DNA of 64,000 nucleotides from Paenibacillus flagellatus (GCF_003217775.1 NZ_QJVJ01000001.1:62001-126000), one strand, 5' to 3'. Shown: positions 35,951 through 45,444, counted from the stretch's first letter. Notes: generated by a model from the letters alone, not told the origin. Program-made: numbers and translations.

Positions 35951-37033
35951 TTACGGGAACGTGACGGCTTGGCCGGTGCGGGCCGACTCGTACACCGCCT
36001 CCAATATTTCCGAGACGATGAGCGCCTGCTCAGGCTTGACGATCGGCTCCTCGTCGCGCAGGATGCAGTCGATCCACCGTCTCGCCTCGAGATCGGCTTC
36101 GCTCTCCTGGTTCCCTTCGAAGAACGCGACACCTTTGCCGGACAGCTGCACCTGGTTCAAATACAGCTTGCCGTGCTTCTCCCCGTTGATCCGAAGGCCG
36201 TCCCACATGTCGGCGCCTCCCTCGGTTCCGCACAGCGTCACCTTCGCCTCGCCGTCCTGCGCCACGTTCAGCGCCCAGCTCGACTCGAGCAAAATCGTCG
36301 CCCCGTTCTCCATCGTGATCATGGCGAACGCGGAATCCTCCACCGTGAACCGGGCCGGATCCCACGGCCCCCAGGCGTTCGCCGCGTTCTCGCGGGAGGA
36401 CAGCTTGTGGTAGGCGGTGCCGAGCACCGTCTTCGGCCGGTAATTGTCCATCATCCATAACGCCAAATCGAGCGCATGCGTGCCGATGTCGATCAACGGC
36501 CCGCCTCCCTGCTTCTCCTCGTCGAGGAAAACGCCCCACGTCGGTACGGCACGGCGCCGCAGTGCATGCGCTTTGGCGAAATACAGCTCGCCGAGCTCGC
36601 CGCCCGCACACAGCTTATGCAAATATTGGGTGTCCGTCCGAAACCGGTTCTGGTACCCGATCGTCAGCTTCCGCCCGGTCCGCCTCGCCGCCTCCAGCAT
36701 GCGGCGCGCCCCTTCGGCCGTCTTCGCCATCGGCTTCTCGCACATGACATGCTTGCCCGCTTCGAGGGCCGCTACCGTAATGTCCGCATGCGAGTCGTTC
36801 GGCGTGCAGACATGCACGACGGCGATCGAATCGTCCTCCAGCAGCCGCGCATAATCCGTGTAGGTGCGGGCACCGGGAGCGCCGAATTTCTCGGCCGCCT
36901 GTCTCGCGCGATGCTCTTCGACGTCGCAGAAGGCGACCATTTCCGCTTCCGCGATTTTCGCCAAGCTCGGCATGTGCTTGCCGAACGCGATGCCGCCGCA
37001 GCCGATGATGCCGATTTTCAATTTATCCGCCAT
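35951..37033 (-). CDS. Gfo/Idh/MocA-family NAD(P) oxidoreductase
   Basis: 360 residues. The dinucleotide fold starts IGIIGCGGIAFGKHMP, and the family's catalytic lysine is in MCEKPMAKT. The substrate-domain motif is GGGPLIDIGTHALDLALWMM. It oxidises or isomerises a sugar or cyclitol. Its ATG lies inside the end of the preceding YetF-type gene (11-bp overlap), so the two are coupled although their functions look unrelated. Confidence 0.92.
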   Translation of the reverse strand: MADKLKIGIIGCGGIAFGKHMPSLAKIAEAEMVAFCDVEEHRARQAAEKFGAPGARTYTDYARLLEDDSIAVVHVCTPNDSHADITVAALEAGKHVMCEKPMAKTAEGARRMLEAARRTGRKLTIGYQNRFRTDTQYLHKLCAGGELGELYFAKAHALRRRAVPTWGVFLDEEKQGGGPLIDIGTHALDLALWMMDNYRPKTVLGTAYHKLSSRENAANAWGPWDPARFTVEDSAFAMITMENGATILLESSWALNVAQDGEAKVTLCGTEGGADMWDGLRINGEKHGKLYLNQVQLSGKGVAFFEGNQESEADLEARRWIDCILRDEEPIVKPEQALIVSEILEAVYESARTGQAVTFP

Positions 37034-37772
37034 TCGTAATTCCTCCTTGTCCCGCTCCGTTTTGTTCCTGATCGACGGGTTCTTCCAACCTGTCCTCGTA
37101 AAAGTCCAGCCTCAGCTTGCCGTCGGTGCTTTTCACGGCGTAAAAGACGTCTTCCACCCGCTTGCCCCGTTTCTCCAGCCTCGACAGCAGCCATGTCCGG
37201 GAGACGCCGTAATCGGCGAGGTTCCGTTCGATCAGCCGGCCGTCCATGATCAATTCGATCGGGAACCGGGACGCGGGAGGAGCCGCCAAATGCAAATCGT
37301 TCCGGGTGACGGGGCGATAGGCCGGCTTTTTCATGACCGAAAGCTTGCCGTTGTTTTCGAGGACGGCGTAATCGACTTCCTCCAGGTCGAACACGTCTTT
37401 CTCGCGAAGCGACTGAATGAGCGAATCGAGCGAATAGTGGACCTTCTTCATGTTGCCTTCCATCATCTTGCCGTTCTCGATCAGGACGGTCGGCGAGCCC
37501 GTAATCCATTTTCTCGCCTTCCGGCTTCGGATCGCCACCACCGTAATCGCATACGAGATCGCCGTGAACACGGCGAGCGACAGCAGCAAGTCGGACGATC
37601 CGATCTTCGGATTGAACGCAAGGTTGGCGGCGATCGCCCCCAGCGTGATGCCCGTCGCAAAATCGTGAAACGTCATGTTGGATAGCAGCTGCTTGCCGAG
37701 AATGCGCGCGATGACGAGAAGCGCGGCAAACGCGGCCGACGTCCTGAGTATAATTTGCACGTATTCGCCCAT
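37023..37772 (-). CDS. DUF421/YetF-family membrane protein
   Basis: 249 residues. Three N-terminal membrane helices (IILRTSAAFAALLVIARILG and two more by residue 85) precede the conserved YetF cytoplasmic domain with GSPTVLIENGKMMEGNMKK and the two-fold repeated beta units ending RTWLLSRLEKRG. In spore formers, members are linked to spore or envelope stress phenotypes; the biochemical role is unknown. ATG with GAGGGAG upstream. Confidence 0.9.
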   Translation of the reverse strand: MGEYVQIILRTSAAFAALLVIARILGKQLLSNMTFHDFATGITLGAIAANLAFNPKIGSSDLLLSLAVFTAISYAITVVAIRSRKARKWITGSPTVLIENGKMMEGNMKKVHYSLDSLIQSLREKDVFDLEEVDYAVLENNGKLSVMKKPAYRPVTRNDLHLAAPPASRFPIELIMDGRLIERNLADYGVSRTWLLSRLEKRGKRVEDVFYAVKSTDGKLRLDFYEDRLEEPVDQEQNGAGQGGITNGG

Positions 37773-37902
37773 AAACTCCCTCTTCGCCCGCCAGTCTTTT
37801 CCGCTTCCCGAGTAGTATGCGTATGTAAGCGGGGGTTCAACCGCGATCGGGATCGGACCCGATACGAAAGCGGAGAAGGGTTCGCCCGTTCTCCGCCCTC
37901 AT

Positions 37903-38385
37903 CTACTTGCACGGGCCGGTTTGATTCCGTGCAAACAAGTAGTTGTATTGGGCCGCATGCTTTTGCTCATCCATGATGATGCCGAGCACCGTATCCTTGT
38001 AAACGCCCGGCGGCAGCCCGAACCAAATGCTCCGGTATTTTTCCACGGCCGACAGCTCGCCGAACAACGCCCGCTGCAGCCCTTCGGAGTAGGAACGAAC
38101 CCCGACGTGCGGTTCGTCGCTTGCTCCGGTTATCTCGCTGCCCGTCAACGCCCTGTACATGTCGCGAAACATCCGATTGTGCTTCCGCTCGTCGTTGCGG
38201 ATCGATTCAATTATCGCCGCCTGCTCGCGCGAAGGGGCCATCCGAATCAGTTCGTCGTAAAACAGCTCGTCGTTGCGTTCTCCCTGCACCGACCGCTTGA
38301 TCGCCTCCAACGTCTGCGGCAGACCGGCCGCCCATACGGGCGCAAACTCCTGGCGAAACCCGTAATGCCGTGCACCGTACAACAC
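37903..38385 (-). CDS. Ferritin-like diiron-type protein
   Basis: 160 residues. A four-helix ferritin-like pattern with metal-ligand motifs GERNDELFYDEL, NDERKHNRMF, ELSAVEKYRSIWF and MDEQKHAAQY (four Glu and two ExxH-type His). These could hold a di-iron or di-manganese site. The start is set at the GTG (38385), 6 nt from GGAGG; the ATG at 38391 touches the site. The 330 bp upstream, to phoP, hold the phoP terminator and no other gene that I can support. Confidence 0.82.
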   Translation of the reverse strand: MLYGARHYGFRQEFAPVWAAGLPQTLEAIKRSVQGERNDELFYDELIRMAPSREQAAIIESIRNDERKHNRMFRDMYRALTGSEITGASDEPHVGVRSYSEGLQRALFGELSAVEKYRSIWFGLPPGVYKDTVLGIIMDEQKHAAQYNYLFARNQTGPCK

Positions 38386-38658
38386 GCGCATCCTCCCCCA
38401 TGCTTCGATTGGTTACTCAACATCAGCCTATTCCGCGAAGCCCATCCGCGTACCGGCCCGAAGCCGGGAAATGTCCGCTGCCGCAAACGGCCGCGCGCGG
38501 GTCGTTCCGTACCGCGCGAAGCTCCAGGTGAGGCGATCGGCGTCATAATAACGGTGGTCAACCACCGCCTAACGCCGGGCACCGCCAGAATGGATCGCCG
38601 ACGGTCGGTCCCGTTACGGACGACGGGCCGATGGCGCATGACGCCTTCCGCATACGGC

Positions 38659-38685
38659 AAAAAGCCGCACGCCTGCGCGTACGGC
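38659..38685 (-). terminator. Terminator of phoP
   Basis: GCCGTACGC/GCGTGCGGC stem (38664-38685, one mismatch), followed by five Ts on the minus strand. Confidence 0.8.
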
Positions 38686-38718
38686 CTTGTCCGTCTCCTC
38701 GATTTCCCGGGAAATGCG

Positions 38719-39435
38719 TCATTTTTTGTTGGTATGGATCACCAGCTTGTAGCCGAGCCCGCGAATCGAATCGATTTGCACCGTCTCCTGATTCATCTCG
38801 AGCTTTTTGCGCAGCGAGCTGACGTGAACGTCGACCGTCCGCTGCCCGCCCACGTAGTCGAACCCCCATACGATGTTCATCAGATCGTCCCTCGTCACGA
38901 CGACGCCCGGCCGCTGGACCAAATAAAGCAGCACCTCGAACTCCTTCGGGCGGAGCTGGATTTGTTCCCCGTTCAGCACGACCTCGTACTTCTCGGGATA
39001 TATTTTCAAGTCCGCGACCTGGATCACCTTTCCGGCTTCCGGCTCGTCGGCGACCGGCGGCTCGTCCGCCCCCGTCCTTCTCATGACCGCGGACACGCGG
39101 GCGAGCAGCTCGGCGACGCCGAACGGCTTCGTGATGTAGTCGTCCGCTCCGGCTTTCAGCCCCTGCACCACTTCTTCCTCCGCGTTGCGCGCCGTCAAGA
39201 TGATGACCGGCGTCTTGACGCCCTTCTGACGCAGCTTCGCCAGCACCTCGAAGCCGTTCATGCCGGGCAGCATAATGTCGAGTATGATCAGGTCGAACGG
39301 ATGCTGCAGCGCGGCTTGCAGCCCTTCGCCGCCATGGTCGATCAAGGTGGTCCGGTACCCTTCCTGCGACAAGTTGTACGAGAGCAGGCGGGCCAGTGTC
39401 GGTTCGTCTTCGACAACCAGAATGCTTTTCGGCAT
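38719..39435 (-). CDS. phoP: Phosphate regulon response regulator PhoP
   Basis: 238 residues from the ATG at 39435 (GAGGGGG 5 nt upstream). Receiver domain with the acidic pocket VVEDE, the phosphoacceptor Asp in LIILDIMLPGMNG and KPF. The C-terminal winged helix (QLRPKEFEVLLYLVQRPGVVVTRDDLM ... RTVDVHVSSLRKKLE) is OmpR/PhoP type. The assignment as PhoP rests on the PhoR-type kinase next to it and the Pho repeats in its promoter. It is transcribed after phoR but has its own Pho-box promoter. Confidence 0.88.
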   Translation of the reverse strand: MPKSILVVEDEPTLARLLSYNLSQEGYRTTLIDHGGEGLQAALQHPFDLIILDIMLPGMNGFEVLAKLRQKGVKTPVIILTARNAEEEVVQGLKAGADDYITKPFGVAELLARVSAVMRRTGADEPPVADEPEAGKVIQVADLKIYPEKYEVVLNGEQIQLRPKEFEVLLYLVQRPGVVVTRDDLMNIVWGFDYVGGQRTVDVHVSSLRKKLEMNQETVQIDSIRGLGYKLVIHTNKK

Positions 39436-39481
39436 GACAACCCCCTCAAATCGCATGCAATTTTTCCGGCAACCTCAGCTT

Positions 39482-39530
39482 ATCATACAAATGTTAAGTT
39501 TGTATAAAGGTTTTGTAAACGCCGTGTAAA
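39482..39530 (-). promoter_or_regulatory. Four-repeat Pho box and -10 of phoP
   Basis: On the minus strand TTTACA (39530-39525), TTTACA (39519-39514), TTTATA (39508-39503) and TTAACA (39497-39492) stand in perfect 11-bp phase directly after the phoR stop codon. A TATGAT -10 (39487-39482) follows. Confidence 0.85.
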
Positions 39531-41342
39531 CTACTTCGTCCACGACTGAATGACCGGCAGCTCCAAAATGAACCGCGAGCCGAGCCCAAGCTCGCTTTCC
39601 ACCCGGATCGTTCCTTGGTGCAGCTCGACGAGATGCTTGACGATCGACAGGCCGAGTCCGGTTCCTCCGGAGCTGCGCGACCTCGCTTTGTCGACGCGGT
39701 AAAACCGCTCGAAAATGCGCGGCAAATCTTTTTTCGGAATGCCGATGCCCGTATCGGAGATGACGATCCGTATCGTCTCGGCATCGCCCTCGCCGCCCGC
39801 CGGCGCGACCTCCTCCACCTCGATCTTCACCTTGCCCCCGTCGGGCGTATAGTTGATGCCGTTCGACAGCAGGTTGATCAAAATTTGCCGCAGCCGGTCC
39901 TCGTCCGCTTCCATGTACAAATCGTCGTCGACCTTCATGTCGAGCGAGATTTGCTTCTTGTCGGCGGACGTGCGCATCATATCGAGCGTTTTGGCGACGA
40001 AGCTGCCGAGATGGACCGGCGAAAACTGCAGCGGCACCCGCTTCGACTCGATTTTGGACAGCTCCAAAATGTCGCCGATGAGCCGATTGAGCCGCTCGCT
40101 CTCGTCATAGATGATTTGCAGAAACGATCGGGCCGTCTCCGCGTCGTTCATCGCGCCGTTCAGCAGCGTCTCGGCGAACCCTTTCACCGCCGCGACGGGC
40201 GTCTTCAGCTCGTGGGACACGTTCGCGACGAATTCGCTGCGCACCTTCTCGAGCCGGCGAATCGCCGTTATGTCGTGCAGGACGATGACGAGGCCGAGCC
40301 ATTCTTCCTCGACCGCCTGCATCGGCACGAGATTCACTTCGAGGATGCGCTCCTCGGGGAAGTAAAACATGATTTCGTCGCGGATATGCTCGCCGCGCTC
40401 GACGCATTCCTTGATCAGCTGGATGAGCTCGTAGGGCTGCTTCGCGCCGTCGAACCGTTTGCCGATCAAATCGTCGGAGGTATAGCCGAGAATGTCTTCC
40501 GCCGACCGGTTGACGAGCACGATTTTACCGTCGCCGTCGATCATGACGACTCCGCTTACCATATTGTCCAAGACGCCGGACAGCCGGCTTTCGTTTTCGA
40601 GTATGCGGTGCATTTGCAGCTGCAGGCTGTCCGCCATCGTGTTGATCGCCTGGCCGAGCTGCCCGATCTCGTCGCGGTTGCGCAAGTAGACGCGCGATTT
40701 GTAATTCATATTCGTAATTTGCCGCGCCACCCGCGTAATTTTCTCGATCGGGCGGGTCAGCTGGTAGGCGGCCCGGTAGCTGATCAGCCCCGCAATCACG
40801 AAAACGACCAGCAAGCCGCCGATCAGCCCCCACCACAAGTGGCGGATCGTCGTCTCGATTTCCTCGAGCCCCATCGACAGGCGCAAGTAGCCGACTACGT
40901 TCGCGCGCCCGTCCTGCACGGCCATTGCGACGTACAGCATGTTGCTGCCGGTCGAGTCGCTGTGCCGCTTCGAATAGCCGATGCCGGCCGCAGCCGCTTC
41001 GCGGATTTCTTCCCGGCTCATATGATTGTCCATCTCCGACGGATTCAGATCCGAATCGCCGAGGACGGTGCCGTCGGCGGCGATATACGTAACCCGAGCG
41101 TTCGCCGACCGCTTCAAGGCGATCGCCTGCTCGGAGAAAAAAACGCCGTTGCGCCGCTCGTATTGCTGCACGCTGCCTTCCGTCGTCGCCAGGATGATCT
41201 GGATTTCCCGCTTCATGCTGTCCTGCAGCGCGTTCAGATGCGACCGCTCCAGCATGAAGGCCACGAACACGCCCGCCGCCAGCACCGAGCAGCCGATCAG
41301 GACGATGAACAGCAGCGCGAGCCGCGTCCGAAATTTGCCCAT
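39531..41342 (-). CDS. phoR: Phosphate regulon sensor histidine kinase PhoR
   Basis: 603 residues. TM1 (LALLFIVLIGCSVLAAGVFVAF), an extracellular domain of about 130 residues, TM2 (WWGLIGGLLVVFVIAGLISY), HAMP (AYQLTRPIEKITRVARQITN), a PAS domain (about 250-350), HisKA with phosphoacceptor in FVANVSHELKTPVAAVKGFAE, and an HATPase domain (NLLSNGINYTPDGG, DTGIGIPKKDL, GGTGLGLSIVKH). The layout equals Bacillus PhoR. It phosphorylates PhoP at low phosphate. It precedes phoP here; no Pho repeats were seen upstream of phoR itself. Confidence 0.9.
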   Translation of the reverse strand: MGKFRTRLALLFIVLIGCSVLAAGVFVAFMLERSHLNALQDSMKREIQIILATTEGSVQQYERRNGVFFSEQAIALKRSANARVTYIAADGTVLGDSDLNPSEMDNHMSREEIREAAAAGIGYSKRHSDSTGSNMLYVAMAVQDGRANVVGYLRLSMGLEEIETTIRHLWWGLIGGLLVVFVIAGLISYRAAYQLTRPIEKITRVARQITNMNYKSRVYLRNRDEIGQLGQAINTMADSLQLQMHRILENESRLSGVLDNMVSGVVMIDGDGKIVLVNRSAEDILGYTSDDLIGKRFDGAKQPYELIQLIKECVERGEHIRDEIMFYFPEERILEVNLVPMQAVEEEWLGLVIVLHDITAIRRLEKVRSEFVANVSHELKTPVAAVKGFAETLLNGAMNDAETARSFLQIIYDESERLNRLIGDILELSKIESKRVPLQFSPVHLGSFVAKTLDMMRTSADKKQISLDMKVDDDLYMEADEDRLRQILINLLSNGINYTPDGGKVKIEVEEVAPAGGEGDAETIRIVISDTGIGIPKKDLPRIFERFYRVDKARSRSSGGTGLGLSIVKHLVELHQGTIRVESELGLGSRFILELPVIQSWTK

Positions 41343-41416
41343 GGTCGTTCCTTCGCTCCTTTGCCGTTACCGCTGCCCGAAGTCGGGCGAAGCCCTTCCC
41401 CTTCGTGCGCCGTTGT

Positions 41417-42403
41417 CTAGGAAGATATCGTAACGCCCGTTCCCCGCTTTTGCCAGTAATTTTTTTGTAAACGGTGCGCCAGCGTCGCCATCGGCTGCTG
41501 GATCAGAATGGCCATGACGACCGGGACGGCAGCGGCCGGCTCGAAATAGTGCAGCGCGATGACGATGCCGAGCGAAATGTTGCGCATCCCCGAGCTGTAC
41601 GTGATCGTCACGACGACGTCCCGCCCCCGGAACGGCAGCGATCCGAGCCAGCCGAGCGCGTAGCAGAACGCGACGAACAGCAGGACGGCGGGCACGAGCC
41701 GGATCAGCTCGCCCTTCATCGCGAAAACGTGCGGGGCGATGGCCGCCGCGTTGATGACGATGACGGCGGCGAACGCCAGCTTCGACGTCGGCGCCGCATA
41801 CGGAGCCGTAACCGGCTTCGCCCGGCCTTTGCTCCACGCGTTCACCGCAACCCCGAGCACCGTCGGCACGAGGATGATGACGATCAAATCCTTCATGACG
41901 TTCCAGTGATCGAAATGAATGTCCGCCCCGAACAGCAGATCGATCGCGTACGGGACGACAAACGGGCTGACGATCGAATCGAGCACGATGAGCGAAAGGA
42001 CGAGCGCCACGCTGCCGCCCGACAAGCCGACCCAGATGACCGACGACACGCCAAGCGGGATAACCGCGAACAGCACGAGCCCGACGACGTAGGGCGATCC
42101 CGCGCCGAACAGCAGCGTGCCGGCCCCGTAGGCGGCGAGCGGCGCCGCGACATGGACGAGCGCCAGCGTCACGACGATCGCGAGCGGCTTGCGCAGCGCG
42201 CCGCCCAGCTGGGCCGGACTGCATCCGAGCGCCATGACGAACGTCAGGTAAGCGAACAAATACGGGACGAGCCTCGTTCCTCCCTCCAGCCACCGGTAAA
42301 AGAAAAACCCGAGTATCAGCGATACCGGGATAATGACGAACATATACGCTTCGAACCATTCGTTGAACCGGATTCCGAGCGGCTTTCTCGTTATCGTATC
42401 CAT
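41417..42403 (-). CDS. SBF-family (bile acid:sodium symporter/ACR3-like) transporter
   Basis: 328 residues from the ATG at 42403. Ten hydrophobic segments are visible, with YLTFVMALGCSPAQLGGALRKPLA and the paired-repeat pattern of the BASS/SBF fold. Members move organic anions or arsenite with sodium or protons; the Cys pattern does not settle which. The start is 31 bp after the fumarase stop, so co-transcription is likely and an organic acid substrate is plausible (inference). The ribosome site is weak. Confidence 0.8.
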   Translation of the reverse strand: MDTITRKPLGIRFNEWFEAYMFVIIPVSLILGFFFYRWLEGGTRLVPYLFAYLTFVMALGCSPAQLGGALRKPLAIVVTLALVHVAAPLAAYGAGTLLFGAGSPYVVGLVLFAVIPLGVSSVIWVGLSGGSVALVLSLIVLDSIVSPFVVPYAIDLLFGADIHFDHWNVMKDLIVIILVPTVLGVAVNAWSKGRAKPVTAPYAAPTSKLAFAAVIVINAAAIAPHVFAMKGELIRLVPAVLLFVAFCYALGWLGSLPFRGRDVVVTITYSSGMRNISLGIVIALHYFEPAAAVPVVMAILIQQPMATLAHRLQKNYWQKRGTGVTISS

Positions 42404-42434
42404 AAGGGCTATCGTTCCATTCCGTCCGGCCCGA

Positions 42435-43970
42435 TCATTTGAAGACGGGCTCTTTGAATTCGGCGAGCTTCTCGAGCGAGCTCTTGTCGACGTCCGCATG
42501 CAGGCTGTTGCCGTGCGAGTCCATCGTGACGATCGCGGCGAACCCTTCGACCTGCAGGTGCCACATCGCCTCCGGAACGCCGAACTCCATGAAGTGGACG
42601 CCGTCCACCTTCTTGATGCATTCCGCGTAATACTGCGCGGCCCCGCCGATCGCGTTCAGGTAGACGGCGCCGTGCTCCCGCAGCGCGGCCAGCGTCTTCG
42701 GCCCCATGCCGCCCTTGCCGATCACGGCGCGCAGGCCGAATTTCTTCAAAATGTCGCCTTGGTACGGCTCCTCGCGGATGCTCGTCGTCGGACCGGCCGC
42801 GCGGACGTGCCATTCGCCGCTCTCGTCCTTCGACATAACCGGACCGCAATGGTAAATGACGTGGCCGTTCAGATCGACCGGCGCGTCGTGGTCCATAAGA
42901 TATTTGTGCAGCGCGTCGCGGCCGGTATGCATCGGGCCGTTGATGACGACGACGTCGCCGACGCGCAGCTGGCGAATTTGCTCCTCGGTGATCGGCGCCT
43001 GCAGCACGACTTCGCGGCGTCCTTCGGCGGCGGCGTCCTTCTTCGCGGCCGGATCGGCCATGGCGACGCTGCTGCCGCCCTCGTACACCCAGCTCTTGAT
43101 CCCGCCCGTGGCCGGGTCGAGCACGACGCCTTGACGGCGGTACGCCCAGCAGTTATACGCGACCGAGACGAAGAAGCTGGCAGGCAGACGGTCCATGACG
43201 CCGATTTTGCAGCCGAGCAGCGTCACTTGCCCGCCGAAGCCCATCGTGCCGATGCCGAGCTTGTTGGCGTTCTCCAGCACGTATTCCTCGAGCTTGCGCA
43301 GCTCGGGGTTCGGGTTGACGTCGTCGACTTCGCGGAACAGCTGGTGCTTGGCCAGCTCGTAGCCGGTCGTCCGGTCGCCGCCGATGCCGACGCCGATGAA
43401 GCCGGCGCTGCAGCCTTGGCCTTGCGCCTGGTAGACGGCGTGCATGATGCATTTGCGGATGCCGTCGAGATCGCGGCCGGCTTTGCCGACGCCTTCCAGC
43501 TCGGCCGGCAGGCTGTACTGGATGTTCTTGTTCTCGCAGCCGCCGCCCTTCAGGATGAGGCGGACGTCAATGTCGTCCTTCTCCCACTGCTCGAAATGGA
43601 CGACGGGCACGCCCGGTCCGATATTGTCGCCGCTGTTCGCCCCGGTGAGCGAGTCGACCGAGTTCGGGCGAAGCTTGCTGTCCTTCGTCGCCTGGCGGAC
43701 CGCTTCGACGATCTGCTTCTTCATCTCGATCTGGTTCGCGCCGACCGGGCAATGTATAATGAAGGTCGGCATGCCGGTATCCTGGCAAATCGGCGATACG
43801 TTGCATTCCGCCATCGTAATGTTCTCCGATATGGTCGACAGCGAAAGCGCCGCGCGCGTCCCTTCGTCTTCGCGCTCCTGCGCGCGCTGGATCGCCCGGC
43901 GAACGTCCGCGGGCAAATTGGTGGACGTCTCCACGATCAGTTTATAGATGCTTTCTCGGAAGTGCTGCAT
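42435..43970 (-). CDS. fumA: Class I (iron-sulfur) fumarate hydratase, fused alpha and beta parts
   Basis: 511 residues. The N-terminal alpha part carries the cluster Cys regions SPICQDTGMPTF, GGCENKN and GQGCSAGFIGVGIGGDRTTG. The C-terminal beta part has GDVVVINGPMHTGRDALHKYL, GPTTSIREEPYQGDILKKF and IGKGGMGPKT. It interconverts fumarate and malate in the TCA cycle with an oxygen-sensitive 4Fe-4S cluster. ATG start; AAAGGAG lies 12 nt upstream. It leads the unit with the SBF transporter. Confidence 0.94.
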   Translation of the reverse strand: MQHFRESIYKLIVETSTNLPADVRRAIQRAQEREDEGTRAALSLSTISENITMAECNVSPICQDTGMPTFIIHCPVGANQIEMKKQIVEAVRQATKDSKLRPNSVDSLTGANSGDNIGPGVPVVHFEQWEKDDIDVRLILKGGGCENKNIQYSLPAELEGVGKAGRDLDGIRKCIMHAVYQAQGQGCSAGFIGVGIGGDRTTGYELAKHQLFREVDDVNPNPELRKLEEYVLENANKLGIGTMGFGGQVTLLGCKIGVMDRLPASFFVSVAYNCWAYRRQGVVLDPATGGIKSWVYEGGSSVAMADPAAKKDAAAEGRREVVLQAPITEEQIRQLRVGDVVVINGPMHTGRDALHKYLMDHDAPVDLNGHVIYHCGPVMSKDESGEWHVRAAGPTTSIREEPYQGDILKKFGLRAVIGKGGMGPKTLAALREHGAVYLNAIGGAAQYYAECIKKVDGVHFMEFGVPEAMWHLQVEGFAAIVTMDSHGNSLHADVDKSSLEKLAEFKEPVFK

Positions 43971-44157
43971 GCAACTTGTTGCTCCTTTCGGACGTCTAAA
44001 AATGCAAGAATAAAGACTCTAGCTCGATCATACCAGATCGGGTCAAATGTTTACAACGATTCGGAAGGAATTCCCGCCGTCTTCGCGAATATAATTAGCT
44101 GTTCATAATTCGTTCACAAACGGGACTTTAGACCCTTACCGTAAGGAGCAAGACACA

Positions 44158-45303
44158 ATGGCCAAACCGATTCTCCGGTCCATGATATTGTTCGTCATCG
44201 GCATTACGCTGCTGATGCCCACGTTAAGCGCTTCGCACGACAAAGTGCTGTACTCCGACCAAGTCGCCGTGCTCATGTACCACCACGTCCACGATACGGA
44301 TACGAGCTCGGGCACGATTACGACGAAGCTGTTCGAGGATCAGCTGAACTACTTGATCGAGCAAGGCTACGAATTCATCTCGCTCGAAACGTTCAAGCAA
44401 TTCATGAACGGCGGCAGCGTGCCGAACAACGCCGTATTCGTCACGTTCGACGACGGCTACGCCAGCTTTTTCAACAACGCCTTCCCGATCTTGAAAAAGC
44501 TCGGCATTCCGGCGACCAACTTCATCATCACGGATACGCTCGACAACCCGACGGCCGGCTACGTCCCGTTCATGACCCGCGAGCAGATCAAAGCGTTCAC
44601 GTCCGAGCGTCCCGGCGTCGTCAGCGCGATGTGCCATACGAACGGCATGCACAATAATCCGAATACGCCGTATATGATCACGCGGCTGCCCGTGAACGGC
44701 ACGACGGAAACCGAGGAGCAGTACCACGCCCGCATCGTCGGCGACACCGAGGAGTGCATTCGCCGTCTGACCCCGCTCGGACCGGAGAAGGTCGATTCGC
44801 TCGCCTATCCGTACGGCGTCTATAACAAGCTGGCGTCCCAATACTTGCAGGAAGGCGGCATCCGGTACGCCTTCACGATCGTCCCGGAGATGGCCACCCG
44901 CGACGACGACCCGATGCAAATTCCGCGCATCAACGCGGGCAGCCCGTACATCTCGCCGCAGGTGCTGCACAAGACGATATTGCGGCGCATCGTCGCCGTC
45001 CGCCACGAGTTCGGCGACGTGCCGCTGCGGCAGACGATCGAGCAGCTCGGCGGCGAATGCAAGAAGGACGGCGCCGGCAACCTCGCCATCAATTATCACG
45101 GGGTGCGGATGACCGCCAAGCCGAATTCCGACGTCGTCGAGAAGCAGGGGCAGACGATCTCGCTGAAGGAGCCGATCAAGACGAAGCTGAACCGGAACTA
45201 CATCGCGTTCGGCGATCTGGAGACGATGCTTGGCGAGAAGCTTGCGTACAACCCGAATACGAAACGGTTCATTACCCGCACGACACCCCGAAAAGAAAGC
45301 TGA
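44158..45303 (+). CDS. Secreted or membrane-anchored polysaccharide deacetylase
   Basis: 381 residues. N-terminal hydrophobic segment (SMILFVIGITLLMPTLSAS), then the NodB-type domain: VAVLMYHHVHD, motif FVTFDDGYASFFNNAFP with the catalytic base and metal Asp, and SLAYPYGVYN. A C-terminal extension of about 110 residues resembles a copper-amine-oxidase-like or stalk domain (AINYHGVRMTAKPNSDVV). It removes acetyl groups from peptidoglycan or exopolysaccharide. TAAGGAG 10 nt upstream; its own terminator follows. Confidence 0.9.
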   Translation: MAKPILRSMILFVIGITLLMPTLSASHDKVLYSDQVAVLMYHHVHDTDTSSGTITTKLFEDQLNYLIEQGYEFISLETFKQFMNGGSVPNNAVFVTFDDGYASFFNNAFPILKKLGIPATNFIITDTLDNPTAGYVPFMTREQIKAFTSERPGVVSAMCHTNGMHNNPNTPYMITRLPVNGTTETEEQYHARIVGDTEECIRRLTPLGPEKVDSLAYPYGVYNKLASQYLQEGGIRYAFTIVPEMATRDDDPMQIPRINAGSPYISPQVLHKTILRRIVAVRHEFGDVPLRQTIEQLGGECKKDGAGNLAINYHGVRMTAKPNSDVVEKQGQTISLKEPIKTKLNRNYIAFGDLETMLGEKLAYNPNTKRFITRTTPRKES

Positions 45304-45325
45304 TGCGCAATAAACGAAAGGGAAG

Positions 45326-45361
45326 CTCCGAGCCGCTTGGATGGCGGTTCGGAGTTTTTTT
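45326..45361 (+). terminator. Terminator of the deacetylase gene
   Basis: CTCCGAGCCGC (45326-45336) pairs with GCGGTTCGGAG (45344-45354) with one G-T/mismatch position. Seven Ts follow. Confidence 0.9.
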
Positions 45362-45382
45362 ATGCACGGGCATGTATATCTG

Positions 45383-45444
45383 TTGACACCCGATTTCCGT
45401 TCGGATAGAATGTGACTACATAGTCATATGACTGTTCAGTCACA
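45383..45444 (+). promoter_or_regulatory. Promoter and operator of the tetR unit
   Basis: TTGACA (45383-45388), a 17-bp spacer and TAGAAT (45406-45411). It overlaps a 34-bp dyad (45411-45444): outer arms TGTGACT/AGTCACA and core AGTCATATGACT. The position over the transcription start fits autorepression by the TetR protein. Confidence 0.85.

Noticed and set aside
38400-38531. Possible 43-codon ORF upstream of the ferritin-like gene
   Set aside because: No ribosome site and low-complexity Pro/Arg content.
44050-44118. Pho-box-like TTCATA/TTCACA pair before the deacetylase gene
   Set aside because: Only two poor repeats in 11-bp phase, and a further TTTACA is out of phase; too weak to claim.
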